Below, piece after piece: positions 44,419 to 55,741 of a stretch of 64,000 bases of DNA (the stretch's first letter is position 1; each line of letters opens with the position of its first letter). The DNA comes from Margaritispora aquatica (taxonomy: Eukaryota; Ascomycota; Leotiomycetes; Helotiales; Discinellaceae): NCBI GenBank assembly GCA_007644065.1, contig VJWN01000008.1, positions 498,411 to 562,410 on the forward strand. The letters run 5' to 3'. The position numbers and the translations under genes are program-made. The notes below the pieces were generated by a model. That model saw nothing but the letters and a program-made list of their open reading frames with translations, was not told the origin of the DNA and did not search any database.

Positions 44419-45722
44419 ATGAGGGTCACTCAACTACTTGCGTTCAGTCCATTGTTGGCATTGGTTCTCAGTAACCCTATTCCATCCGAAGGCAAGTATG
44501 ATCTCTCAGTACTTTGAACTGCAGGAGTTAACTTTATCCTTAGCAAAGGTAGATGCAGATCAAGGATATTCAACAGGTCTCAAATTTACTGACGTACCTG
44601 GGGAGGATGTACAGGCTCAAGATATCGTTGAGAAGCGAGATGTAGCCGGTGCAGGTATGTCATTTTTCCCTACTTCACAACTCATTGTGTCTTTGGTACA
44701 TTCTGACTTCTTGAAGAATACGTTGAGGCAGACCAAGGCTATGAATTCATTGTCAAATTTACGGACAAGCCCAAGGAGACTCAAACAGAGAGTGTCAATA
44801 AGCGCGAGATTGCTGGTGTTGGTATGTTTGTTGTATTTGAGCCATGCTTGATACTTTTGCATTTGCATACTGGTTCCTGACTTTAACAGAGCAGGTCGAC
44901 GCCGACCAAGGTTATGAGTTCATCGTTCGATTCACGGATAAACCAAAGGAAGCCGAGAAGGAGACCCAAAAAGAAGCCGAGACTCTACAAGGGCGTGGTG
45001 TTGGTAAGTGTGACATTGATTCCATTTACTATTCGCTCCCAGCATCATGACCTAATTTTTGTTTATTGACTTTCAACAGAAAAAGCCGACGCCGATCAAG
45101 GATACGAGTTTATTGTCAGGTTTACAGACAAGCCAGCGGAGACTGAACCTGCGGGGAAGCGAGATCTAGCCAATGTTGGTAAGTGGATCTTGTATGGTTC
45201 TTTGGCCAGAGTTGAACTTTAACATGGTCCAGAGAAGGTCGATGCTGATCAGGGATATGAGTTTATTGTCCGATTCACAGACAAGGACAAGAAGGCCACA
45301 GAGACTGTGCAGAGACGTGACCTCCCAAGTGTCGGTAGGTGTTGCACATTCTCACCCACTTAGCGTGGTATTGACCTTTCATGTCACTCAGAGCAAGTCG
45401 ATGCCGATCAAGGATACGAGTTCATCGTCAGATTCACAGACGTACCTGAAGAGAAGCCCAATAAGCGTGATGTGGCAGGTATTCCATTGAGTGAGTTGTC
45501 TTATGCCCTTTCATTAGCCGATCTATCTTGTTTCCCTCAAGGAGGCTCTCGAGGAAGTTAAACTAACAAAGACCAGCTGCCTACAAGTTGACTATCTCGT
45601 TCGGAGAAAATGGACTCCCCATCATCTCTACCGACCAGAAGCGCGCTGTGGAGTCTGATGGCTCGTATGAAAGCGGCATTTGGGTTCCTTTCACAAGCTC
45701 TGATAAGTATCTGAGTGATTGA
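44419..45722 (+). CDS. secreted repeat precursor peptide, putative dikaritin-type RiPP precursor
   Basis: Eight exons: 44419-44491, 44544-44654, 44717-44821, 44890-45003, 45080-45178, 45233-45334, 45392-45490, 45577-45722; 282 aa. All seven introns are phase 1; the first has a GC donor (GCAAGT). A signal peptide (MRVTQLLAFSPLLALVLS) is followed by six repeats beginning at about residues 25, 62, 97, 135, 168 and 202. Each contains DADQGYEFIVRFTD or a close variant; repeat 1 is diverged (DQGYSTGLKFTD). Five repeats end in a dibasic site: KR in repeats 1, 2, 4 and 6, RR in repeat 5. Repeat 3 has GR. A last KR lies in the C-terminal segment. The protein has no cysteine. This layout, beside two UstYa genes, is that of Kex2-processed dikaritin precursors. 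Alternative: an unrelated Kex2-processed secreted repeat protein. Confidence 0.85.
44544..45490 (+). repeat. six exon-encoded peptide repeats of the precursor
   Basis: Exons 2 to 7 each encode one repeat of 33-38 residues, and every one of these exons is flanked by phase-1 introns. The coding part centred on GYEFIVRFTD is strongly conserved while the linkers before the dibasic site vary in length and sequence. The intron sequences between them do not look similar by eye. Confidence 0.9.
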
Positions 45723-46864
45723 TCTGGAGAATAGCTTTCTGGGAAGAAGTGGTCAGCTCGCTTGAGATGCAGAGGTTGAGGTTCCTATTTCTATGGCTTA
45801 GCTGATGAATTGTTACCTGCCTTTTCTTCATTTACGCTTAGATAGAAGCAAGATTAAGTTCGAGATGATGTTGTGACGTTTTCCATGAGCGGATTTTGCT
45901 GATGTGCACTTGTGTGGGAGGGGTTTGATACGCGCCTCAGGTGTTTATGGCAATGAATGAACTTTGAACTTGCTTACAAATCTATCTCCCATTGCTATAA
46001 TGACCCCCAACACACGTCCAATGAATCTTTCGACGAAGTTCCAAGTCCAGGATAACCATTCGAAATAGTGTAAAACGAGAGTTTCCAGGAAACAGCGTCC
46101 ATCGTTCCTCTCCTGCACTAGTAGTGCATCTTTTTAAGGAGAATCACTTAGTATAAGAAGAAACAAGAAGCAAGAAGAAAGCGTATCCCAAACTATGCAA
46201 CTCTCTTACATCTTATAAGCTGAAGTGGAGATTTTAAAGTTCGTGTGAACCTACCACAGTTGTAGGTTCTCAGCGAGCATTGCCATCCTGATACATGCAT
46301 TCTCACTGAAGTTTTCGCAGTTCCTTCTATATCCGCCCTTTAACCCTAGCATATGACGAGAATCTATGCTAATTCCCCCTAACACCACCACGTCCCAGTC
46401 TCCCCACACTTCAACATCTGCAATCAAATCAGCCAGACCATAACAGCGGCAGGATCATCCCCCATTATCGATCTCTGCCATCTCAGTCATCACAGATGTC
46501 TTTGGAGTACATAAAGACTTATCAGTGAATATATGCTGGGTGTGACGAGGGCCCAGAGGAGGAGCCCACTCAATCATCCCATGGGGAACCGTGATTCTTT
46601 ATCTTTGTATTCTTATGTGTCTTGGTGGGCATGAAGATCGGGGTATTGGTATATGAATGCCTGGTACAAAGACGTCGTGGTTGTGGTCGAGTTATCGTGC
46701 ACTGTGTGACGAGTGGCGAAAGCGAGAAAGTCGGGGCTGACTCTGAGCTTGAAGATTGGTGTGTGGAGTTGGGATTGGGGCACATTTTGAATATCTTCGT
46801 TCTTTGGGGAGCTCTGGAGACGATGTTTAAGGGGAGAGATGTGGGGAGTATACGGCTCAATGTT

Positions 46865-46882
46865 GGGGGGGGGGGGGGGGGG
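46865..46882 (+). repeat. poly-G tract, 18 bases
   Basis: An uninterrupted run of 18 G. Such tracts are prone to sequencing error and G-quadruplex formation, so the exact length is uncertain. Confidence 0.85.
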
Positions 46883-48285
46883 TAAATGAGGTGATGTTAA
46901 ACGAATCTAGTCTGCTGTACTAGGAAACTACAAGACGACGCCGTTTGTATAGCGGAGGGCTATCATGGTGACTTAAGATAGCTAGTAGTCATGAAAATGT
47001 TCGAAAATGGCAGTGCAGAGCTTGCTTGTCTGGGTATTGCGAAGTGTAGGTAAATTGAGACATAGTTGGATTCGTAAGATCGACCTCTCGTTTTAAAGAA
47101 CACCAGTAGCTTGCAGGGAAAGTATCAAAGCCCATCAGTGATTGACGAAAACATCGCAAGTCTGCGCCATCTGATCCGCTTTCCACAATGAAGTGTTCAA
47201 CATTTGACGTCTAAATCAAGTGAGCGATTGATCTTGTAGTATTTGCCTTCGTCAGATGTAGTATTCTAAGACATGTCATTGGAAACATTGGATGTAAAGC
47301 AATGCCGTGTTTTCACATCCGATCTAGCCCCTAATTCATAAAGTCGTGAGATCCTGGTGCTAGCATCAAAGTTCGTGAGAATGGAAGACAGTATCATATG
47401 ATATATCACATGGCTCTGTCCAGCAAGCGAGCCACTCAGCGCTCGTAGCATTTCCTAGCCGCCGCTAGAACAAAACCCCTGCTCCTGCCCATGTTCCGTC
47501 TCCTTCCCTCTTAATTCTACCCCGCGGCCATGGTCGCCATCTCGACCTGGTGCTACTGCTGGTTAACGAAGGAGAATCTCTACCTCGATAGATAACTGCA
47601 AAGACTCCGCGAGACTCGATGGCCGATCATGATAACAGCTGAGGAGATAGTTGTGTGGGGTGTTCAGTTTTTGAGGTGAGCTTAGCTGCTGATACATCAA
47701 GTTTCGGCGCTCAAGCTGCTATTGCATGCGGCAACAGTCAACGGTGAATCTTCCTTCTGTATATGATACAATCGATTACAATGCATATAACACTAGATAA
47801 GTTTGCTTTGAGAACTGTCAGGAGGAGACACACCCTGACCCTTGGAAAAGCGTATGGTACACCACGCAATGCCAGGGTACAAACTCACCCTTTCGGAGCA
47901 GAAGACCAACACGGCATTCACATCGGCTCTCTGGTAAATTCAATAGGGAGAGAGAGACATTCGGGCCTTGAGCGTGGACTGTACCAGACAAACCTGATGC
48001 CGAACCGAGCCAGGTCACTTCCGACCTCCACGAGTTTTCTGTGTCCCCTTTTATGCTTTCAATAAATGCAGCTGAGCTTTGGTTAGAAATAGAGCTATTT
48101 AGATTCCATTGACTTTAATAATTAGAGGGCCGAGATGTGAGCTGTTAATCTGGATACATGATATTTCGTTCCTTGTGCCTTATGGTGTTTTTAAGAGTGT
48201 CTCATTCAGCTCAATCGCTTTGGAATATGAAATGGATATCTGTATCCACCGTCCCGACAAATGCCCTACACGCGTCAACGATATC

Positions 48286-48309
48286 CCAACAACAACAACA
48301 ACAACAACG
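48286..48309. repeat. AAC trinucleotide microsatellite
   Basis: About seven perfect AAC units in a gene-free region. Confidence 0.85.
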
Positions 48310-48956
48310 CTCAAGCACATGCATCATATGCGGGATTTTGTGTTGGTTTTGTCGCTTGGGTTCAGCGGCGCTCGAATTGCAAGTTCTCCCAAGCCTGCTT
48401 GCTCCTGAACGTGATTGGCGCACAGACGATGTGATTGACGCGTAAAGCGTTCAAACATCCTCGTCATTGGACCATATTCTTCAAAAATTTCACTTGTGTT
48501 GGTGATGGTCTCTTGCATGCAGCCAAGCGCGCTTCTAACAATTCTTCGTGGTTGCTACTGGCTCGCTTGACAGATGTTAGTGTTAGTCGTATCTCTCCCC
48601 TATTTGCTTGACGAGCACAGCCCTGTAGAACGGTGAATGGCAGATTGATAGTCTTCTACAGGGATTAAAAAGTCTCTGGGACGAGAGTCAATAGAAGAAC
48701 TTTAATGTGACAGTTCCGACAATTCGGTTTACTCGTGCGTAAGTAGTTTTGGGAAATTCTCACACCACCACCTACCTCGTATATGTTGTGAGAGTCGTCC
48801 TGGTGTGAGACATACACTTTATCCACATCATCTACAGCATCTTGCTTCAACGCCTCTGTCAATGCTAGCACAGGCTTAATTTCAACCTTTATTTTATGCT
48901 TGCACCGCTTCAAGTAGCTATTTTTAAGTGACGGATTCACAGCCAACGCTTTCATC

Positions 48957-50636
48957 ATGGCTTCATATCTTCTCACCTTGCTTGCTTTGACTTCTCTCCT
49001 TCCTACGGCCTGGTCATTGCAAGTCACACCGAACTCTCGATGTGCATCTGTCTGTATGAATCACTTGGGAACAGACCCCGACCCCTCCAACCCAAATGCT
49101 AGCAACACTCTGGGAACAGAGGTCGTGTGTCGAGACAGCGACTACAGCAACACAATGGCGGGATTGAGGTATCGAGATTGTGTCACTTGCTTGCAGACGA
49201 GCGACGCGAAATCTGGAGGAGAGAGTGACCAAGCATGGTTCCTTTGTGAGTACCATAACACTCTGCGAGTCGATTGCAATTGCTAACACGTCAGCGAAAG
49301 ACAATATTCGATATACTGTCAACAAATGCCTCTTCAAAACCCTCAACACTTCCAACCAGATTGATACCGCTTGCTCCCTGGAATCTGCGTGTAGTCCTCT
49401 CAAACCTGCCCTAGAAATTGGCATGCAAACACCATCCTTGGCCAACGAGTTCGCATATTGCACTGCAAATGAAAGTGGCATCACCTTCACAAGTCCATAT
49501 CTTGCCAGCTGCAAGAAGTGCCTCCAAAAGAATACAGACATGTATTATCTTTCGAACTGTATGTCATCTTCACACATTCACCCTTGAAGCTACAATACTG
49601 ACCAGCTCAAGTTCTTGTGGCCTTAGAAACTGGATGTAATCAACGGCCAGAAAGTGATGCGTTGATAGGTCTTAACGGTACTCTTTTCAGTCATCGTCCA
49701 ATGGAAATCATAGATCCAGTATCCAATATCGACACGACCAAGCAAACCTCACGTCAAAACCTTACTCAAGCAGCGATAGTGGGAATTTCAATTGGCGTTG
49801 CTGCCTTAATTATCATCTCAGGAGCATTTACATTCGTGTGTGTGCAAAAGCAGCGAAACTCAAAGCGACTCCTGGGACTGCGCAGTGGACTTAATCCTCG
49901 ATTTGGAGCCACAAGAATATCTGCACCCATTCAAGGAGCCTACATTTCTCCTGAGAACTCACCACCACTTCGTGAGACACACAATGCCTTGGCTCCTTTT
50001 TCTCAAGTTGAGAAAGAAGCTATCGAGATGCACCAGCCGCCATCCATGCGGAACTTCAGCAAACGAAACTATGGACTGTACCAGAATACAAGATTGGATC
50101 AAGCCACGCGAGGGGCAAAGACAGCAGAGAGCTACTCGCCAGGTCCACTGTCATTCTCACCAAACGAGGGTCGGGGTTTCATCCCCTTCTCATTTCCAGT
50201 CTCGCGCAACCACGAGCCTGTAAACCCACTTGCGTCCAATCCACCAGAACCATGCTACACATCAGAGCCATTCCGTGGGCGTGGAGCTCGCTCTGGCAGA
50301 TACATACCATCGATGTTCTCATACATCTCGATGCTACCTTCTCATACGCGGCAGCCCTCAGCGTCGAAGCCAGAAAATGTCCCTGAGGTCAAGGTACCTA
50401 AGCGAGAGGCATCACCTGGATTGCAGATTTCAGCACCGATGATGTGGGTTGGAACGCAGTTTGAGAATGATGGGGACTCACGAAGGACGAAAGACAGGCA
50501 GCAGAAAGAAGGTGTGTCGGCAACAACTATACGTAGAAATGTCTTTGGAGGAGGTGTGAAAAGCCCAACCGAGAGAGTTAGCCCGATGAGTGCGAGTACG
50601 GCCGTGAGCGAAGAAATGTGGCCAGGGAGTTTCTAA
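48957..50636 (+). CDS. Cys-rich type I membrane protein, subfamily A, copy 1 (LPXTG-domain-like)
   Basis: Three exons (48957-49245, 49301-49558, 49612-50636) give 523 aa. Signal peptide (MASYLLTLLALTSLLPTAWS), then a Cys-rich ectodomain opening LQVTPNSRCASVCMNH with CVTCLQ and CKKCLQ-type CxxC pairs. One transmembrane helix (about 236-258, AAIVGISIGVAALIII) precedes a disordered Pro/Ser-rich cytoplasmic tail ending SEEMWPGSF. Fungal homologues are often labelled 'LPXTG-domain-containing', but no sortase-type anchoring is expected in fungi. The function is unknown; a surface receptor or adhesion role is only a guess. Its exon layout (junctions in the YNIRY block and after YYLSN) is shared by all five paralogues in this cluster. 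It has no convergent subfamily B partner. Confidence 0.87.
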
Positions 50637-51834
50637 GGAGGTATATTTATTAATTATGACGATAGAGACAGATCGAATGCTTGCTTCTTCATCAAATGTC
50701 CCAGAATTGTTGAAAGTACATCTTACATCTATTTTTGCATCACGTGTGAATATCATGTTCTTGCCTCTGCTTGATCCTTTAAAGTTATGCTGCGTTCCAA
50801 TTTAACCAGCATCGATACGCATGGTTGTAAGACTAGATCATATCAGGATGACTAATGTACTTTTACCAAGCTCGAAGCGCCTATGCTTAGTTGAAGCCAA
50901 CACACAAATTATGAACTTGTCATCGAAAAACAATGAACAATAACAAAACCCAAAAATGGTTCATGATGCTATCATTGTTCCTTCGGGTACGATCGTACTG
51001 GCTGCTCTTATCAATCAATGCATTAATTAGTTCTGCGTATTGTGCCAGGGCTGTCACGGGATGCTGGGGTAACTACATCTGCCTGAATCTAACTTCTCCC
51101 AAAATGATCATTGGCTTTGCTGAATATCGGTGTGAGTATCTTCTCATGCAAGAAGCTTCCGCCACCAACCCCAATCTCCTCTGATGAGGAAGTACTTCCG
51201 TGGTCTTTGCAATTACTGGGACAGTTGAAGCTGGCGCTAAACATCTGATTTTACGGGCTCGCTTAAGCCCCTGTGAGCAGACACGCCACTACCAGGGCTC
51301 GCCATTAGCCCTCCTCCAATAAACAAGAAACAAACATGCGCACAAGCGCCATTTCATATTCGTCTCTGCAGCTACTGGTCGGAAGCACGGGACATCGACA
51401 CACGACTTCTGGCTATCCAGACTGTCGGGTCAAGTTATCTATTTTGATGGAGCTGTGGAGAGGAACAATGAAGTTATTGGCCGGAATAGACTTGAACCGT
51501 CAATGTGGAAGCAAGGGCTTCAATGACCTGCATGTTTTCTGATGCGTTTGTTGGCCAAGATTGAGAGAGCTGATGGTGTGTAGTACAAACACATGTAGAC
51601 TGATTTTCATCAGTGTGGGGTGTATATGTGTGCATTGTACCCGAAGATTGCTTTCTTTCTCCTTCTCCTTTGTGTTTTTCATCATTTAAGATCTGAAATC
51701 TCCTTAATCGAACATCCAGCCTGTTTCGATATCTGATCTGATACGTTTGTTTTACTACTTAAGGTTTTTCGGCGACCGGCATGAGGACAATTTCCCCAGA
51801 CCATAGCAAGCGACCATAATCCATCGAGGCCAAG
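50637..51834. other. intergenic
   Basis: Between subfamily A copies 1 and 2. Frames of up to about 83 codons (50933-51184) are unremarkable. No remnant of a subfamily B copy is apparent by eye. Confidence 0.55.
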
Positions 51835-53574
51835 ATGATCTCACCATCCATAGCCCTTCTCATTTTAGGGCAGCTCTTGAAACCAGTAGTGGGGCTGCAG
51901 GTCACGCCCAATTCTGCTTGCTCGAAGCTATGTATCAACGACCCTACTACAGACACCTCGAATTCAAATTCGTCCAGCATCAATGGCACCGATACAGTCT
52001 GTTCTGACAATGCATATATGAATACAGTGGCAGGCCAGAAATTCCAGAACTGTGTCAATTGTCTCCAAAATAGCACCGCTGTTACAGCGACTGAGAGTGA
52101 TCAGGAGTGGTTTCTTTGTAGGTGTCACTACTTGCCAGTTATCACGAATTATACTGACTCAGTAGATAATATTCGTTTTGCCTTCAGTACATGCTTATAT
52201 GGCTCGAAAGCCTCTTCGGAAACCTTTACAAGTCAATGTTCTAGCAGCACTACCTGTGGTCCGCTGGCTTCAGCATTACAGGCGGGCATGCTTGAGCCTT
52301 CACTCGCTAATCAATTCTCATATTGCGGCAACAACAACGAGACGTTTGGCAGCATCGACTTCAGGAACTGTGCTTCCTGTTTGAAACAGAGTTCAGAGCA
52401 ACACTATCTAGCAAACAGTATGAATCTAAACTCCTTTTACCCCTCACCGGCTTGCTCACACTTATGTATAGTTCTCACAACACTGGACGCTGGTTGCGTT
52501 CAAAGACCCTCACCGGGAGTTCCACTTCACCTTGATGGCAGTGTCTTCTCCTCCTCATACATCAACATGACCTTTCTATCCACCGCCACCACGACCACCA
52601 CCAAGAACAAAGGCCTCACTATGGGAGGAGTCATCGGCATTGCCATTGGAGGTGTCGTTCTCTTCTTCGCATTTCTCGCTTTGATATTATTCTGCTGTCG
52701 CAAGCGAATGCGTCAACGCGATGTACGTCTTGAATCGAGCCTGGACCAGCGGTATGGAAACAAAGATATCAGCAATCCAGTCTACGGAGGCTTTGCAGCG
52801 TACAGCGAAGCTAGTCCGGATACACCAACCACGAAGGAAAACATAGCCTTGATCAGAACGCCGCCGCCGGTCAAGAAGTCAGTGCTACACAGCAGATACA
52901 GCCCACCGGACTATGAGGAACGTTACTCACGACGCGATCCTTCACCGTCGTCGCAAAACTCACTTGGGAAGACGCACGAGGAGATTGCGAGAGATCTTGG
53001 CTTCAGCATGGGTGTTCCGGACCCAAGGGTCCCACGAGTTGAGACAAAAGTGGTTCCCATGCTTTACCAGCCCGAAGCCTCAGAACAAAAGCCTTATGAA
53101 GTTTCTCCCATGTCTACGCATGAAAACTCACCAGAATTCGTACGCCCAACCGCCACAACAATCGCAAATCAATCACCATCGGCCTCCAACACAGCACGAT
53201 CGCCAGTCACAGTGTTAGGCAGCTCGAATCTTCCTCCCTCCTCCGGACCCGGGCTCCCAAGTCTCCCCAAACGAAGCCCAAGCTTTTCAGGTCACAGCAA
53301 CGCTTCGAAGGCACCCTATCAAGGCTCAAGTCGGCGACACAAACGTGATTTGAGCGTCAGCCGGGGAGAAGCAGGTGCGTTGTCCACGGTTGGGCGAGCC
53401 ATGAAGCCAGGTCAGATTTCAGGTCCGATTGTGAATGTTAGGACAAGGTATGAAGATGAAGACGAGGATGCAAAGAGGAGGCGGGAGAGAAACTTTCGTG
53501 ATGGGTTTGCGAAGCGGAACGAGGACGCGACTAGGAAAACGGGTAATTATGAGAGTGATGCGGACTTATGGTGA
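51835..53574 (+). CDS. Cys-rich type I membrane protein, subfamily A, copy 2
   Basis: Three exons (51835-52117, 52166-52417, 52472-53574) give 545 aa. Signal peptide MISPSIALLILGQLLKP, ectodomain opening LQVTPNSACSKLCINDP, with FQNCVNCLQNST and CASCLKQ CxxC pairs, then LDAGCVQRPSPG. The transmembrane helix is at about 230-253 (GVIGIAIGGVVLFFAFLALI), followed by a basic CCRKRM stop-transfer. The tail is long, Pro/Ser-rich and ends in a charged segment (RTRYEDEDEDAKRRRERNF). Unlike copies 1 and 3 it lacks the terminal EEMWPG motif. It is the left member of the first convergent A/B pair. The ectodomain should be extracellular; ligand unknown. Confidence 0.87.
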   Translation: MISPSIALLILGQLLKPVVGLQVTPNSACSKLCINDPTTDTSNSNSSSINGTDTVCSDNAYMNTVAGQKFQNCVNCLQNSTAVTATESDQEWFLCRCHYLPVITNYTDSVDNIRFAFSTCLYGSKASSETFTSQCSSSTTCGPLASALQAGMLEPSLANQFSYCGNNNETFGSIDFRNCASCLKQSSEQHYLANSMNLNSFYPSPACSHLCIVLTTLDAGCVQRPSPGVPLHLDGSVFSSSYINMTFLSTATTTTTKNKGLTMGGVIGIAIGGVVLFFAFLALILFCCRKRMRQRDVRLESSLDQRYGNKDISNPVYGGFAAYSEASPDTPTTKENIALIRTPPPVKKSVLHSRYSPPDYEERYSRRDPSPSSQNSLGKTHEEIARDLGFSMGVPDPRVPRVETKVVPMLYQPEASEQKPYEVSPMSTHENSPEFVRPTATTIANQSPSASNTARSPVTVLGSSNLPPSSGPGLPSLPKRSPSFSGHSNASKAPYQGSSRRHKRDLSVSRGEAGALSTVGRAMKPGQISGPIVNVRTRYEDEDEDAKRRRERNFRDGFAKRNEDATRKTGNYESDADLW

Positions 53575-54454
53575 AGTGACGGAACATCAGGTGGGGAACT
53601 GGCTTTCACTACAAGCTGTTGGGGTTATGGACACTTTGGTATCCATTGGAGTATTATTAGGCGCAAAAGAGTGGCAAAGGAGTTTGAATGGGGATAAGGA
53701 GTTGGAGTTTTTATCTAATACCTAAATGGAGTACACAATCTCAAGTCTTATGATGTTGATTGAAATGGAAACCGCTTTACCATGGACAGGAGCATGGAAT
53801 CACCAAGTGATCATTGCCCTACAATCTTAACGTTTCTTGAAGAAACCCGACTTGTCGAGTTTTTCGTTGCTGGTTCAGGTAGTCCCACTCAGAATTAATT
53901 CTGAGAGCAAATACCCGAGTTACTATCTCCTATTTACCCTCCAGATTAATGCTACTTCGGACATCACATTCACCTGTTCAAACACTATATCACAAACATC
54001 CCATAGGTTGATCAATTGTGATCAGCTGATTTCTTATCATAGTAGGATCTCAAATCTCACATAGCATTCTGACACCGAGGTATGATTTTGCAGTCATGTT
54101 CTTCAAGCAACGCTGCAAATCAAGAAAAGAGGTGCTCTTATAATAATGCAAACAAATCAAGATTTAGATTCTACCTATCTACTTAAGAGAAATCTAAATA
54201 GACCAAGTAGATTCCTTTTGAGAAGGCTAACACGTTTGTACAAATGAGGCAAACAGAGTGCATTACAACCTCCAGTAGTGTATACAACAGGGAAAGGGAA
54301 ACCCCAACTCCAAGACAGGAAAGCTCCCACCAGCCCAACACCCGCTGAAACGAATGTCCACCGACTCCAAGTCCCTACACAGCATCTATAGAGTGGCTGA
54401 ATTACAAATGAAATTTATTCTTAGTCTTCGAGTCTTTGAAACGTTCAACAACTC
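53575..54454. other. spacer inside convergent pair 1
   Basis: This 880-bp spacer is between the 3' ends of subfamily A copy 2 and subfamily B copy 1. The equivalent spacer in pair 2 is 484 bp. No gene seen. Confidence 0.6.
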
Positions 54455-55741
54455 TCAGGCCGGTCTCCCAGGCCCAGGATGGTGCAGGACTGGAGTTGAG
54501 TCTTGCTTCCATGTCTCCCACGGACTTTTCAAAACGACCTTGGTCATCTGTATCCCCGGACCTGGCGGCGCAGGCCCCAACGACCGATCAACGGCCGGCC
54601 ATGCACCACCAACGTGACCCAGTCCATCACGAGCGCTGACTGGACTGTTGTAATTGCTGTTATACGGACTAAAGAAACTCTTGTCTGTCGTCGCACTCTG
54701 AGGCGAGCCTCGATTCCACGACAAAGTCCGGTTCAGAGGTCGTTGACTCTGAGGACTATCGAAGAAGTGCTGCTCTCGGGGCGACACGGCACTCCCGAGG
54801 TATGGAGAGCCGGGAGGACCAGCGCGGAGATTTTGCTGCCATACAGCGTATCCGCTTGCACGCTGATGGGCCGTGATGGCTGCGAGACGCTTCTTCCTGC
54901 CTCTGATGATGATGCAGGAACCTAGAGCTATGAGGATGACTACCACGCCGCCTACTGCGATGCCGATCTTGGCTCCTAGGTCGAGGCCTGAGGTTTTGGG
55001 TACGTAGGGGGCAATTGGCGTTGCTGATGTCGATGAAGCCGAGGTGATGTTCACTCTGGTGGGGGAGAACACTGTGCCTTCTATGGAAATGAGGTTTCCT
55101 TGCACGGGCTGCTGTTTGCACGCAGCGTCGAGTACAGTGACCACTTGAGTGAGGAATTAGCTTGTGAATTCGAGGATTCCATTGAACAACGTACTATTTG
55201 ACAAGTAGAACTCGCTGCCTGTTTCTCTCAAGCACTCAGTACAGCTCTTGACTGAAGCCTGACTGGCTGTGAACAGTGGACAGAACGAGTAAGTGCTCGC
55301 ATTGGGATTAAGCGAAGAGAATTCCACAGCACTTTGCAAAGGTGCACAAGAGAAACTATGAATCGTCAGCCATGTAATCACCAAGAGGGGTAAGTTTGCT
55401 TACCTTGTCAAGCAAGGCGTGTTGGCCACTTTTGTATTATTCTCGTACCCAAAAAGGCACCAGGACAAAGCATAACGAAGGTTGTAAATCGCCCAGCGAA
55501 GATCAGCCTGCTTCGTCGCTGTGTCATAATACGGACTTGCCAGCTCGCAAGCGATGCAAGCTTTGAAAGTAGTCCCGAATGCCGAAGAGTATTCGCCATC
55601 ATGGCAGGTCATTTCCGAGCCAGTTGTGGCAGAAAGTGTGTTACCGCACAGAGCAGCACATTGAGGAGAGGAGGGCACAACGAGGAGGGACTGTGCGATT
55701 GTCGACAGTAGGAGCAGGAGCGGTAGAGATTTTGACCACAT
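54455..55741 (-). CDS. Cys-rich type I membrane protein, subfamily B, copy 1
   Basis: Three exons (55404-55741, 55195-55355, 54455-55143) give 395 aa. Signal peptide (MWSKSLPLLLLLSTIAQS), then LLVVPSSPQCAALCGNTL, CIACEL and the block NLRYALSWCLFGYENNTK. Exon 2 carries CTECLRETGSEFYLSN. The transmembrane helix is at about 224-246 (GIAVGGVVVILIALGSCIII) with an RGRKKR stop-transfer. The tail contains FFDSPQSQRPLNR and SFFSPYNSNYNSPVSA and ends PVLHHPGPGRPA. The ectodomain is shorter than in subfamily A but uses the same exon junctions, so the two subfamilies are homologous. Compared with copy 2 it stops about 15 residues earlier at the C-terminus. Function unknown. Confidence 0.87.

Larger units (their letters stand above)
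45723..48956. other. gene-free stretch of 3.2 kb
   Basis: No supportable gene. Frames are at most about 100 codons (for example 47763-48065, 48109-48408) and do not resemble proteins or splice together. It contains an 18-base poly-G tract and an AAC microsatellite. It separates the candidate RiPP locus from the membrane-protein cluster. Confidence 0.5.

Noticed and set aside
45723..48956. Possible further RiPP pathway genes (tyrosinase, methyltransferase, transporter)
   Set aside because: I looked for motif-bearing frames and found none longer than about 100 codons.
54455..54470. Possible frameshift truncating the tail of subfamily B copy 1 relative to copy 2
   Set aside because: The stop follows the shared HPGPGR block directly, and I found no clear continuation in another frame, so ordinary divergence is as likely.
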